Positions 1 to 10,852 of a DNA stretch of 64,000 bases are shown here, piece by piece. Numbering within the stretch: position 1 is the stretch's first letter; every line of letters begins with the position of its first letter. The stretch covers positions 711,597-775,596 of the forward strand of contig NW_025407829.1 in assembly GCF_003324165.1 (NCBI RefSeq). The letters are read 5' to 3'. The notes beneath the pieces were generated by a model, which had not been told where the DNA came from, made no database searches, and saw nothing but the letters and a program-made list of their open reading frames with translations. This DNA is from Naegleria lovaniensis. Its lineage: Eukaryota; Heterolobosea; Eutetramitea; Acrasida; Naegleriidae. Position numbers and translations under genes: made by a program.

Positions 1-2
1 CG

Positions 3-1613
3 TATCAAAAAAATCCAGACCAAAAATCCTGTCCTAAATGTGGGAAATTATGGAAAGATATCAAAACTCATTGCTTTTTACGCCCATTAAAATTCCAATT
101 CGAGGAAAGGATATTCAGAGAGCCACAATTTTTGGATCAATTTAAACTTGATAATCGTGATCCCCAACTTATCCAAGATCGTTGTGACGGATACATCTAC
201 AAAAACATTCACAAAAAATTCGTAGATGAAGGAGGAAAAACTATGACGTTATTTGGTGACGGTGTTGCTCCGTTTAAATCTAGTCAGCAAAGCTTTTACG
301 AATTCTCTGTCACATTCAATGAGATGAAACCAAATGTAAGAAAGAAGCGCAAGAATAACTTTTTGTGGCTACTATTTCCTAACAAACCATCTCAAGAAGA
401 AATCAATTTGTGTTTGAAAATCATGATGGATGATTTGAATGTGTTCAATGATCAATTTAAACAAATATCATTGAGATTAGAAAGAGTAATTGCTGACTTA
501 CCTGCAAGGTCTGAAATTCTCTTATTTCAAAAATCAGGGTATTATTTTTGCCATTTATGCGAGATTCGAGGGGAACCTGTTCAGTTACCAGGAGGAACTA
601 CTCAAGTTAGATATCCACTTAGGAGAGACATTTCTAGTAATCAACGAATTGTTTTTGGTTTGAGAGATCGACATTTTTGGAATAATATTTCGGGAAAAGA
701 GTTGTCATGGGGTGTTCGTGGATATTCTCCAATATTAGACCAGAGTTGGAAACCAACTCCCACTACAATATGCTCCTATGATTCAATGCATAACTTGTAT
801 GAAGGAATTATGCGTGACATGATGGAGATGATTCCATTTCAATATTGGGACGAGTTCGACAAGGAATATCTCAAGCAAAAATTTCCTTCGTTCTTACATA
901 GACACCCGAGATCAGTTTCCAAAAATTTAGTACACCTTAAGGCAATGGAGATATATATGATTATTCACTATTATCTAGATCTACTTCAGGATGTTAAGAA
1001 TTTCAGTATGATTGAGTTGAAGTATAAAATTATTAAGAGAATGGTTGTTGTAATTGACAAGTTAACAGATGCCATTAATATAGCTGATTTGAATTCAATT
1101 AATGAGGAACTAAGAGGTATTTTGGAGGATTATCAAGAGATGGTAGGTATTGCAAAGGCTACAATGAACTTCCATGTAGCTAGTGATATGGTGCGAAATG
1201 CAAGCCTATATGGTCCATTGGCACATAATACAGCCTTTGTTGGGGAAAATCTAAACTTCACATTGACCAAGCCGTTCATTTCATCAAATTCTGCAAGGTA
1301 TTCTATTATGTTTTTTGATATGGCGCAGTTATGCGATATATTTGGTTTAAGTGAACTCAAACCTTCGGAATGTGTGTGTGGTCATTTCGTATTGAAGAAA
1401 GAGAGAGATGTTGTGGCTGATACTTCTTGTACTCCTGCAAAATACTTCAAAATCAAATCATTCACGGATTCCACAGTGACTTTGCAGAATTTGTCAGACA
1501 GGTCTGTGATTGAAGTGTCCAACAAAGAGCCTCTGGTTCCTTGTGTTACTGTTACTAGAAAGGGGAAGAGTTATTTCATTCCGATGCACAAGAACGTAAA
1601 TCAATATATTTAA
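3..1613 (+). CDS. Tnp2-like DDE transposase, 5' end outside the window
   Basis: The frame is open from the left edge, with no stop or ATG needed, so the gene starts upstream of the window and 536 codons are seen. Visible N-terminal features are a zinc-knuckle-like CPKCG followed by HC (codons about 10-24), then an acidic 'FGDGVAPF' (first candidate catalytic Asp), 'ADLPAR' followed by 'CHLCEIRGE' (second Asp plus CxxC insertion), and 'YDSMHNLYEGI'. This order (CxxC, D, D-x-PAR, CxxC, D-x-MH) is the pattern of the Tnp2 transposase family of CACTA/En-Spm-type elements. The protein would cut and rejoin transposon ends in the nucleus. No terminal inverted repeats or target duplication can be placed because the left end is missing. 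The reading frame has no stops, so it may be recent or domesticated. Family call is from motif memory and no search was run. Confidence 0.6.
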   Translation, partial: YQKNPDQKSCPKCGKLWKDIKTHCFLRPLKFQFEERIFREPQFLDQFKLDNRDPQLIQDRCDGYIYKNIHKKFVDEGGKTMTLFGDGVAPFKSSQQSFYEFSVTFNEMKPNVRKKRKNNFLWLLFPNKPSQEEINLCLKIMMDDLNVFNDQFKQISLRLERVIADLPARSEILLFQKSGYYFCHLCEIRGEPVQLPGGTTQVRYPLRRDISSNQRIVFGLRDRHFWNNISGKELSWGVRGYSPILDQSWKPTPTTICSYDSMHNLYEGIMRDMMEMIPFQYWDEFDKEYLKQKFPSFLHRHPRSVSKNLVHLKAMEIYMIIHYYLDLLQDVKNFSMIELKYKIIKRMVVVIDKLTDAINIADLNSINEELRGILEDYQEMVGIAKATMNFHVASDMVRNASLYGPLAHNTAFVGENLNFTLTKPFISSNSARYSIMFFDMAQLCDIFGLSELKPSECVCGHFVLKKERDVVADTSCTPAKYFKIKSFTDSTVTLQNLSDRSVIEVSNKEPLVPCVTVTRKGKSYFIPMHKNVNQYI

Positions 1614-1677
1614 TGAAGCCGTGATGAAAAATAAACCTTGCTTTGTTTCGAAATTTTTTTTTTTGCAGGTGCGCAAT

Positions 1678-1703
1678 TTTTGCGTTGTTTTTTTAACGCA
1701 AAA
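1678..1703. repeat. Hairpin between transposase stop and FERM-LRR gene
   Basis: A perfect 9-bp inverted repeat (TTTTGCGTT at 1678-1686, AACGCAAAA at 1695-1703) encloses an 8-nt T-rich loop. It lies 65 bp after the transposase stop and 65 bp before the next start codon. It could be a sub-terminal hairpin of the transposon or part of the next gene's leader; the sequence does not decide. Confidence 0.45.
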
Positions 1704-1767
1704 GCGTCAACTTTGCGAAGAGGGTTGCGGGTCCATGAGAAGCGGGTCATTGAGTAAGGAAAAAAAA

Positions 1768-4700
1768 ATGAACTCACCGCCTCAATCTTCCTCACCGAGC
1801 GGAAGGATGAGAAGAGCCGAGTCTCCTTCCTCATCCTCGGTTCGTAGTGCTTCACCGACGAACTCCACAACATCGGGAACGAAAAAAGCAAGTAAGCGTA
1901 AGGAGGAGATGGTAAAGAGTCAGAAAAAAAATGGACGTAGCAGTGTGGAAGCAGTTGGAAAGAATGGTGAGAACGAGAAGAACACTTTGGTTGAGAGGCT
2001 ACAATTAGCTCCCGATCAAGTGCTTCTTACGATTGAAGTTATTGGAGTGGGTAATGTAAATATAGTCGCTGAGAAGGATACAGATCTCATTGATGTTTTT
2101 GATACGCTCCGATCCAAAATCGGGATGAATGAGTTCGGAATGCAATTCTTTGGATTATTGGAGCAAGTTTATGATAGCGAAGGATCCATGCCACTGGGTA
2201 TGTTTTTCATGATGATTTTTTTTGATGAATATTAACATTATTTTCTTTGTATTATTGATTGCACAAATAGGACGATTTGTGAATTTACAACGAACCATTC
2301 AGGAAGAAAATATTACCACATCCTCTAACTTGAAATTTGTTTTACGAACAATTAAGAGACCGGTGGATATGAAAGATTCTGTGGCAGAGAGTATTATGGT
2401 GAAACAAATCCATCTCAATTTCATCAACAGGCTCTACAAGTGCACAGAAAAACAAGCAGTCTATCTTGCATCATTGATTTTACAGATAAATTTTGGCGAT
2501 TACAATCCAGAGAAGCATAAAATTGGATTTCTAAAGTAAGTGATTTCCGTTCAAGATCGACATGTTCGCTTAATGGATTTTTTGTTAGCAAAATTGCCCT
2601 TAACACTTTATTACCCGTTTCCGTTGCAAAGCACGATAATCCTTACTGGCAGGAAAGACTTTTCCGAGTGCACAAGCAGCATCAAGGCCTTTCAACAAGA
2701 GATGCTATATACAAGTACTTGGAGGAGGCTAGTAAGACATCACATTTTGGAATGAAATACTTTTATGTGGAACATGAAGTTGGACCTAAACAATTAATGG
2801 GAATCGCAGAGGATGGTATTTTCTTCTTTTCAAATCTGTCACCTGTAAGTTGGAAAACTTCAAGCAACCCTTGTGAGTTTTTAACACTCAACAACATGGT
2901 CGAATTGATCTTTTGCAGAAGCCTGATTGTTGGAGATGGAGAAAAATTAAAACATGGACAACATCCATGACAAACGAGGGAAAATACAAGATTGAATTGG
3001 AGCGAGTTGGAAATGACAATGAAAAAATCTCTATTATTACTTCGAAAATGAAACATGGAGCAATCTTGTTTCTTATTCAAGATTATTATTCCCTCTTACC
3101 TGAAGATATGAGGACATGTCAAGTGCAAGTTCAACCAAATCCATTGGCCTCTCTATATCAAAAACCTTTGAACAGAATATTCTTGGCAAAAGTTTCAAGC
3201 AGAATTGAGTATTTAATGGGATATTATTGCGAAATGTGTGCAAGGGCAAAGCTCGTTCCCAATCCAGTGTATTGTCGTCAGCTCGATAATGCTCTCGATG
3301 ATGACACTACATTGACATCACTTAGTTTGCGAGCCTTAAAAATTCATGACAAAATTTTGGCCTATTATTTAGATCCCATTGAAACGTGCTTGATTTATCA
3401 ACCCAATATCAACTTTTCTTGGAAAGAAAATTTTACTCTTGAAAGTTTTGATTTTGGTTACAATGAGATCAAGATAGAAGTGCCCAGATTACTTCATGTA
3501 TTGACCTACTTTCGATATTTGAAATACCTCAATCTCTCTGTAGTCCCTTTGAATGAACACTCAAATGTAAGTATCTCATACGTTACTCTTTTGCCGAGTG
3601 TTAACAACATTTTGTTCAACAAAGATATTGTCATCATTCTTGTTACAGTTGACAAACCTTCAAGAATTAGAGATTGCCAAGTGTGGACTCAAAGACAAGT
3701 CCATGCAAACCATTCTTATGGCTTTGTGCAAATGCAAACAGCTTCAAAAATTGAACCTTTCCAAAAACCATATCACCAATAATGCTCTTGAGCATGTCAC
3801 TTCGTTCTTGGAAACGGTCAAGTTGAAACATTTAAACATGTCACTGAATGAAATTGCAGTCACGAAAAAGGATACCATGGTCATGACTTTTTTCAAAACA
3901 TTAGAAACCAATCTCTTTGTGTCCACACTCAATGTAAGTGGTATCAAATTAGGAGAAAAAGGAGGAGAATATATCATTGAGTTCATTCGAGTGACAAGTA
4001 CTTTGAAAGATGTCACAATTTCAAATGCTGGCATTGAGGGCAAAGTGTTTTATAGCATTGGACGTCTGCTGAGAAATCACCCCTCAGTTGAACGACTTGA
4101 TATTTCCATGAATACTATAACCAAGGGAATGACACCTGAGGAAGAAGATGAAGCATGGTACTTTTTATCGGTATGCAAAATGTTAAAACAACTCGACATT
4201 TCCGACAATCAAATTTTTCAACATTCCTTGGACATTATTTCCAAATACCTGATCGAGAACAAGACATTGACTGTATTATCGCTTGCTGGAAATCCGGTTA
4301 CAGCAATCAAAACGTTTGAAATTTCTGCTACATTTTGTCAAGCTATATCTGCAGTTCCTACTCTATTCCTACTTGATGTCACAAGTTGTAAAATAGCCAC
4401 AAAAGGAGTCATTGACATTTTCGAAGCCGTTTCCAAGAATAATTCCATTAAGGAACTTTATATTGGAAGAAATTTTGTAAAGAATTTTGCCGATGTTTCT
4501 CATGTTTTCCGGGAATTGAAATTACGAGTGTTGGATTTGCGACAAATGCGAATTAATGACAAGAACCTAGATCAACTCATTCCTCATTTGCGTGCCAACA
4601 AGCATATTGAAATTATCAATTTCGAGGGCAATCAAATTACATTTGCTGGTTTGGAGAATTTCTTAAAGAGAATTGGAAGAAGATCTGTATTGAAAAAGGT

Positions 4701-4794
4701 CGCCTTCGTTGGCAACACACTCAAGGACCCTCAAAAGAAACTCATCTTTCAACAATTTCTGCATCATACCAATATTCATCATGTAGTTCTCTAG
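1768..4794 (+). CDS. FERM domain plus leucine-rich-repeat protein (CARMIL-like layout), five exons
   Basis: Exons 1768-2197, 2271-2535, 2589-2844, 2919-3566 and 3649-4794 join to 2745 nt (914 aa) with GT-AG introns of 53-82 nt. The start is the ATG after an A-run; an upstream in-frame ATG at 1735 is possible. Residues 1-75 are a Ser/Lys-rich tail. Residues about 85-420 read as a FERM domain: an F1 ubiquitin-like lobe with 'FFGLLEQVYDSEG', an F2 acyl-CoA-binding-like lobe ending 'INFGDYNPEKHKIGFL', and a PH-like F3 lobe ('GIAEDGIFFFSNLSP ... WRWRKIKTW'). After a linker, residues about 515-905 are ribonuclease-inhibitor-like leucine-rich repeats ('LQKLNLSKNHITNNALEHV'). FERM modules bind membrane phosphoinositides and cytoplasmic tails. 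A PH-like lobe joined to LRRs recalls CARMIL actin regulators, so a cortical actin role is inferred. No CARMIL capping-protein motif was recognised. Confidence 0.8.
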
Positions 4795-4883
4795 AATAAT
4801 TAAGAAAAGATCACAACAATCATTCTGAGACACTTTGATCATTCAACATGATTACAACGCAGTGAACTTGGAGTTTTAAAAAA

Positions 4884-6320
4884 ATGTCCTCGATTCATAC
4901 CAATATTGTCGTCTATGGTTGTGGCAACAATACACACAGCATTCTTAGTCCAACAACAGGACCCATAAAACAACCACGATTAATTTCCTTTTTAAAGGCT
5001 TTTGAAAATGCCAATCTCCTTCCAAAATCATCAACCAATTCCATTCCGACCAGTTCATCATCATCATCATCCAATGATGATCAAGATGAAAATTATTTAA
5101 TTGCCCTCCAAAATTCTCAAATTCCTCATCACTTTTCATTGGTCCAGGTGAGTACGGGAGGTGATTTTGCCTTCTTTCTCTTTCGGGATCATTGCAAAGG
5201 AGAAAACCGTTTATTTGCTTGTGGTTATACTGGTACAGGTGAACATGGTGTTCCACAAGATGGTACTCAATCCACTTCTCAGTTACGAGATGTGACTGAA
5301 ATGGCCAAGAAACAAATTCTTCAAAAACAACCGAGTTCAGTGGTTGGAATGGATATTAAGCAAATTGGTTGTGGTTGGAATCATTCCATGTTAATGGTAG
5401 AATTTGAAGAACAGACACAAGAATTGGGATTACCGAATCAAAAGAGGTTGGCCTTTTTCGGATCGGGCTTTAACAACCATGGTCAATTGTCTGTTGGAGA
5501 TACATCTTCAATATCGAGATTTGGACAAGAGGCAGATGTGTCACTGGTCTCACGAGATCATTTGTATAGTATTGAAAAATTCTTTTTAAGATATAATACG
5601 TGTGCATTTATTACAAGAGATCGAACCTTGTATGCTTGTGGAGGAAATTCTAGTGGAGAGATGGGTAAACATGGAAGTGTTTATCGATTTGAAAAGATTG
5701 CAACCAATATTTTGGAAGCTGATTTTTCATATTCACATGGAGCTATTATTAATTTAGATGGAGAAGTTATGACCTCTGGACAAAACGATTACAACAAATT
5801 GGGACATTCCTGTGCCGGTTCCTATCAATTTATCCAAGCACCATTACCAAATAATGAGAAGGGTCAAAAAGTGGCTCTTGGAATTCATCACACAGTCGTC
5901 TTGACACAATCTGGCTCTATTTATACGGTTGGCCATAATGATAACGGTGAATGTTCTTTGGGACATCATGCAAGTGCGTCTGTTCTTATTCGAGTGCCAC
6001 TCGATGTTCATTTTAAGGATATTTGCTGTGGTTTTTATCATACTTGTGCCTTGTCAATCACGAATGAAGTTTATATTTGTGGAATTGATGTCGATACGAG
6101 AGGCAGCAAGAATATATTGTCACCCTTAATAACAAACGATCCGTTATATCGTACCGTTAATGCCATAGCGAGTGGAGGCTATTATTCGTTAATGTATCGT
6201 CAAGATGAAGGTGAGAGCAAACGAGTGAAGGAATTTATGTCCAAGTTATTCAAATTTTCCAAGTTGTCAGCGGAAGGAAGCACTAGTGAATTGCAGGACG
6301 TACAAATTCAATTCATGTGA
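4884..6320 (+). CDS. RCC1-repeat beta-propeller protein
   Basis: Single exon, 478 aa, starting at an ATG after an A-run 89 bp downstream of the FERM-LRR gene. About seven RCC1-type blades are visible from their GxN/GxG and 'CGxxH(S/T)' signatures: 'CGYTGTGEHG', 'GCGWNHSMLM', 'FGSGFNNHGQLSVGD', 'ACGGNSSGEMG', 'GQNDYNKLGHS', 'VGHNDNGECSLGH', 'CCGFYHTCAL'. A Ser-run near residues 55-65 interrupts the first blade. RCC1 propellers act as guanine-exchange or protein-interaction scaffolds; nothing here identifies the partner, and no second domain (BTB, FYVE, HECT) is attached. The family is expanded in amoebae, so orthology to nuclear RCC1 should not be assumed. Confidence 0.85.
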   Translation: MSSIHTNIVVYGCGNNTHSILSPTTGPIKQPRLISFLKAFENANLLPKSSTNSIPTSSSSSSSNDDQDENYLIALQNSQIPHHFSLVQVSTGGDFAFFLFRDHCKGENRLFACGYTGTGEHGVPQDGTQSTSQLRDVTEMAKKQILQKQPSSVVGMDIKQIGCGWNHSMLMVEFEEQTQELGLPNQKRLAFFGSGFNNHGQLSVGDTSSISRFGQEADVSLVSRDHLYSIEKFFLRYNTCAFITRDRTLYACGGNSSGEMGKHGSVYRFEKIATNILEADFSYSHGAIINLDGEVMTSGQNDYNKLGHSCAGSYQFIQAPLPNNEKGQKVALGIHHTVVLTQSGSIYTVGHNDNGECSLGHHASASVLIRVPLDVHFKDICCGFYHTCALSITNEVYICGIDVDTRGSKNILSPLITNDPLYRTVNAIASGGYYSLMYRQDEGESKRVKEFMSKLFKFSKLSAEGSTSELQDVQIQFM

Positions 6321-6485
6321 AAGTGTACTACTGATCATTTAAAGAAAATTAAATAATTTATAATTTATATCAATAATGGTTAGTGAGCGATATTCATATC
6401 CTAAACAAAGAGCGTCCAACAACGACAACAAAATCAAACATGAAGAACTTGGTCAGATTAGTATATAATTTATAGACGAGAATGT

Positions 6486-8233
6486 TCATGCCACAACGTT
6501 CCTTAATAATGTTTCCAACAGCTTGTCATTTTGTAAAATCGTACTCTTCAAAGAATTAATTTTCTCCAACTTGTCCACAATATTTTGTTCCAATTCTTTT
6601 AGTTGTGCTTGCACGGAGGACACTTCTTGCTCAGTTTTCATCCTCTCTTCGATCAGCCGTTGTCGTTGGAGTTCTACATCCTTCCTCCACATGTCATGTT
6701 CTCGTTGCATGCTGTCAAGATCTTCTTGGATGTAATCCATGGTTTTACCAAGTGGATTCACTTTAGAAATTAGAGTTTGAATTTGTTCCCTTAGAGTTGA
6801 GAGTTCAGTAGTTAATACTTCCTTATCTTTTTCTTTTTTACCTGTTTGAAGAACAATTCCCTTCACTGGTTCCTCAGACGAGGGTTTGGCATTTGGCGTT
6901 TTTCCTGCATTTCGCTTCTTTTCAATGTCACTTTCGTTTTCCATTAGCCTGTTAACTAGAGTTCCTTTTTGTTCTGCATTAGTGTTGTTTTGAGGGGCGG
7001 ATCGAACAGCTACATTCTTCTCAATAATTATTTGTTCTTCTTCCTTGTCTTCAGTATCGTCTGTAATCAAACCTTCCGCCGCTTTTGTTTCCACTTGAGT
7101 TTTTTCTGTAGGCATTTCTTGTGTATCAATGGTTCGAACATTGGTTTTAATTTTTGGAGGCGCTCTTCTCGCTGATTGACCTCGAGATGAGAAAGGCCTA
7201 GAATATTGTGCCAAATTAGGATCTTCTTGATTGTTAAGAGGCTGTTGCTGATCCTCTTGAGCAGTTGTGTTTGGAGTGGAAGGTTTTGAAATCTCCCTGC
7301 CAGAGTTTGGTCGGCTGATGCTGGCTTTTTGCTCAATGGAATTAGGGGTCGTCGATCGCTCTTCTTTCGATGGAGTGGGTGGCTTGTTCGTTACGTTTTG
7401 AGATGCAGAGACACCTCTCGACGATGGTCGTCCTTGATCTTGATTCAAGGATGGAGAGTTCGATGATCCCTGTTGCTGTTGAGGTTTTGATTCTACATTG
7501 GTTGGGGTGTTTGATGGAGAAGGTTGCTTTGGTTGCTGTTGCTGTGGGGGAGGTTGTTGAGGTTGTTGTGACGATGTGGTGGATTTTTGTGGTTGTTTGT
7601 TTGTGGTGGCGGCTCCCGAAGAATCTGATTGTGTACTTGAGGGTGGTGTGCTTGTGTTTTGTTGCTGACCAGCAGCCTCCTTTTTTTTCTTGTCATCCGA
7701 GGCCTCAGTAAAATCCTTATACTTTCCAGATTTGATTTTTTCAATGGCCTCCTTGTATTGATATTTTTCCTTATTTCCAGCTGCTTCAGCCAGCGCTTGG
7801 AAAAACACAGAAATATTCTTTGGCGTTTCTTTGCCCTTAATCATGAGTTGTATATTTACAGGAACATTTTTCTTAACAGTGTGGACAATTACATTGATTA
7901 ATTGCTTTAAGAATAGCGTTTTTTCTTCGTTCTATATACAAACACGTTGATCATTAGGAATTGGTGAATACCATTGCGATTCGTTCGCTATCTACAACCT
8001 ACCGTTAAGTCCTTCTTGGCTTTAAGAAATTCCTCATCAAACAATCCATCGGGATACCCTCGTTCCTTGATCAGACAAAGAACAAGAGCTTTAATAAAGG
8101 CAACCGGAGGTCTTGCCAAGTGTTTGTCCTGAAGAGGAATTTTTGAAACCAACGGTTCCAACTTTTTCTTTGAAATCTCAATACACTTTCGGGTCTCTTC
8201 ATCAAACTCTGACTGCTGTTGTTGTTCGCTCAT
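6486..8233 (-). CDS. IFT54: Intraflagellar transport protein IFT54 (TRAF3IP1/MIP-T3 homologue), two exons
   Basis: Exon 1 is 8233-8003 and exon 2 is 7931-6486, with a 71-nt phase-0 intron, giving 558 aa. The start is an ATG 12 codons before the conserved region; an upstream in-frame start in the 5' leader is less likely. Residues 1-125 match the N-terminal calponin-homology-like domain of IFT54 ('ARPPVAFIKALVL ... GLFDEEFLKAKK', then 'EEKTLFLKQLINVI' and a 'KGKETPKNI' that aligns with the usual G-x-EP-x-x-TN). The middle is a long Gln/Ser/Pro/Thr-rich linker. The last 120 residues are the typical coiled coil beginning 'NPLGKTMDYIQEDLDSMQ'. IFT54 is an IFT-B subunit that binds IFT20 and tubulin, so this gene serves the transient flagellate stage. 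Convergent with the RCC1 gene, 165 bp apart. Confidence 0.9.
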
Positions 8234-8484
8234 GATGGTGATGGCGGTGCGATCGTCGATGATGGAATATTTTTTTTGCAGACTTGTTGTTGTTGTTGTA
8301 CTGAGTTTGGGCGGCAAATTTGTCTCTTGAGGATATTTCAAAATCAATTCATATTAAATAGTATATTATTATTGTGTATTAAATTGGAAATGATAATCTT
8401 AGGTGGTTTAGGTTGTTGTCATATGCATACTCGGGATTGTATGCATACATGGTGTGCACAATTCAAATAGGTCGGTTTAGGATA

Positions 8485-10353
8485 TTACATGATGGAACAC
8501 CATTTCGAAAAGAAGGATTCTTGTTCAGCTTGTGTCGTTGACACAGTGTCCACAGAACGATTGGGACTCGAGAGTGAATGGGATGACTTTCTTGGAGCAG
8601 ATCTTCTTGCTTTTCTAACAATTGGAACTCTGGTTGGATCTGTAGTGGAGGAGGGAGGCACTTCAACAACTTGTACGGATGTTTCTGCTTCTCGAGAAGG
8701 TGTTGCAGAGGATGGAATAATTTCCTCGCTCGTTGTAGACGAAGTAGTAGTACTAGTTGTTGTAACAATGATGGAAGTTGTGGTGACAGTGGTGGCTTCT
8801 TCCATGTCGACGAATGGAAGAGGTTTTTGCTTTTTTGGATGTACATCTGTTGTAGTTTCATCTGTGGATACTTGCTCGTGACCCCTCTTGACAACAGGTG
8901 GTTTCTCTGGACGTTCCTTTTTGGCTCTATTCTTGAAAGCATTCTCATCTTCATCGTCGGAAAATGTGACAATCTCAGTCTTTTCGTCTGCATTAAGCAT
9001 TGCATCATAGGATTTTTGGTGATTGGAAACAATGTTCATGGTGCTGGCCTCATCCAATGGTGCACTAATGACATTGTGACAATAAATGACATCGAAATTG
9101 GTTTTGATTTGAGAAATTTCATCTGGCGAGAGTTTGTCCAATGGGGAACTAGGTTTGTCATGAGTGGCACGTTTCTTGTGGAATTCATCCTCTTCTTCGT
9201 CGCTTTCCATTCCTTCCAAGTCCTTCTTTGTTCTGAGAGCAAATTTTTGAGAGCTTGTTGGGGTGGTTGTTTTTGCTGGAGTTGGAAGAAGCTCTTCGTC
9301 GTCACTACTAGAAGTGCTACTCATATCGTCTTCATCTGAAGATAAATCATTTGCTTCCTCTTCTTGTTGCTGTTTCTTTTCTCTTTCATATTTACGAAGT
9401 CTGGCAATCAATTCTTTTTTTTTACCATAGACAGTGAGTCCTCGTTTTTGTAAATATGGTTTAAGCTCAATGATCGTCATATTGTGAGCATTTTCCAAGT
9501 CTAGATCGTCTTCTACAAATTGTTTTGATGGAGTTTTCTTGGGAGTTTGAGCTTTGTGTGGTGTCCTTCGTGATGGTGTTTTCTTTGTTGGTGTAGTTGC
9601 TTCAACGTCTTCCTTTCGTGGTGTTGAGGTTGTCAATGATTCCTTAACACCAGATTCCGTGTTTTGACTTGCATGAACTAGTGAAGGATTTGGTAAATTG
9701 AACACTGTTCTCAAAGTTTGCACATCAGGATAAACCAATACAAAATATGGGGCATACACATTTCCAATGATCTCAGCAATTTTTCCTATTGCTTTTCCGT
9801 CTTTGGAAAACAAAACAGCGCCAATATTAAGCTTTATCTGTGTCCTCAAAAGCTCGCTATCAATTATTTTGTTCTCCTTAAGATTCACGTCGTTTTGAGA
9901 AACAAGATGTTGTGTAGCGGTGCCATTCTTCTTATCCACGAATACTTCAATAATTACTCTCTTGTCCACAATATTCGTAATTTTACCAATAGGTTGTAAT
10001 TCTTGTAAATTGGTTACATGTAATGCAGACAGTTCTTCGGGATAGCTTTGAACGCCTGTTTCCAACACTGCTGTTTGTTGTTGTAGTTGTGGTGATTGCT
10101 TATCATCGTGTTGGCTTGATGTAGAAGGATGTGGTAGTGGGTTTGAAAAGCCATTACTATCGGTCATGACTACATCCTCTAACACTTGTTGAGTAGACTC
10201 AAAAGGATTTCTGGTTGCATTCAATGGATGAAAGAGTTGTCCTGTTGCATTATCATCGGAGGAGTACCACATTGCCGATGGCGATTCGGGTCGTATTGCC
10301 TCAAACAAGCCATGGTCTTCCGTATTCAATGATTGGTCTTCTCCAAATTCCAT
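8485..10353 (-). CDS. NAF1: NAF1-like H/ACA RNP assembly factor with a SAP motif
   Basis: Single exon, 622 aa, ATG start. Residues about 115-225 form a Gar1/Naf1-type beta-barrel: 'LQPIGKITNIVDKRVIIEVF', then 'GAVLFSKDGKAIGKIAEIIG' and 'YAPYFVLVYP'. NAF1 loads the pseudouridine synthase (dyskerin/Cbf5) complex onto nascent H/ACA snoRNA and telomerase RNA before Gar1 replaces it. A downstream 'DEKTEIVTFSDDEDENAFK' resembles the acidic 'EFSDDE' stretch usual in NAF1 and absent from Gar1, and there are no GAR repeats, so NAF1 is preferred. Residues 291-322 ('MTIIELKPYLQKRGL ... GKKKELIARL') match a SAP DNA/RNA-binding motif, which I do not know from canonical NAF1. The remainder is Thr/Ser/acidic low complexity. 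Confidence 0.8.
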   Translation of the reverse strand: MEFGEDQSLNTEDHGLFEAIRPESPSAMWYSSDDNATGQLFHPLNATRNPFESTQQVLEDVVMTDSNGFSNPLPHPSTSSQHDDKQSPQLQQQTAVLETGVQSYPEELSALHVTNLQELQPIGKITNIVDKRVIIEVFVDKKNGTATQHLVSQNDVNLKENKIIDSELLRTQIKLNIGAVLFSKDGKAIGKIAEIIGNVYAPYFVLVYPDVQTLRTVFNLPNPSLVHASQNTESGVKESLTTSTPRKEDVEATTPTKKTPSRRTPHKAQTPKKTPSKQFVEDDLDLENAHNMTIIELKPYLQKRGLTVYGKKKELIARLRKYEREKKQQQEEEANDLSSDEDDMSSTSSSDDEELLPTPAKTTTPTSSQKFALRTKKDLEGMESDEEEDEFHKKRATHDKPSSPLDKLSPDEISQIKTNFDVIYCHNVISAPLDEASTMNIVSNHQKSYDAMLNADEKTEIVTFSDDEDENAFKNRAKKERPEKPPVVKRGHEQVSTDETTTDVHPKKQKPLPFVDMEEATTVTTTSIIVTTTSTTTSSTTSEEIIPSSATPSREAETSVQVVEVPPSSTTDPTRVPIVRKARRSAPRKSSHSLSSPNRSVDTVSTTQAEQESFFSKWCSIM

Positions 10354-10852
10354 GATGATTGTTAATATATAATATATTGAATTGGTTGTATGTTCTTTGT
10401 GTTTGTTAACTTTTTAACTCTTAAATTTTCTTGATGATGAATGCAATGATGTGCCTGTCCGAGAACTTGTGTGTGCACAATATTTTTGTAACGGTTTTTT
10501 TTCTTTTAATTTTTTGGCGTTTTTGTTGAATGTTTAAATTGTCAAACTCCAGCTTTGGGTTTTTTCTTGTCTGCTTTGAAATCTAGCAAAAGTTAACGAG
10601 TACAACAGATGTTTCTTCAGAAGAAGGAATTCCAAAGAAAGAATAACGTGTATGGCGGCTTTAACTTGACAGGTCTTAAAGCAGTGTTAGCCAATAATTA
10701 ATTCCACCTCCTGTTTTAGTATTAAGTGAAACATTAACTAAGGACGGACGATCTGAACACGCAACGAACAGCAGATCCATTTTTTTCAAGAATTTTTGCC
10801 CTATTTCTTTTCTGCAAAGTCGCTCGAACGGTCTTCATCAAAAAAAAATTCA
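10354..10852. other. Divergent intergenic region, 499 bp
   Basis: Lies head-to-head between the NAF1-like gene and the gene starting at 10853, so it should hold both promoters. It is T-rich on the + strand with several runs of 4-8 T. I see no ORF with coding character, RNA gene or repeat. Confidence 0.5.
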
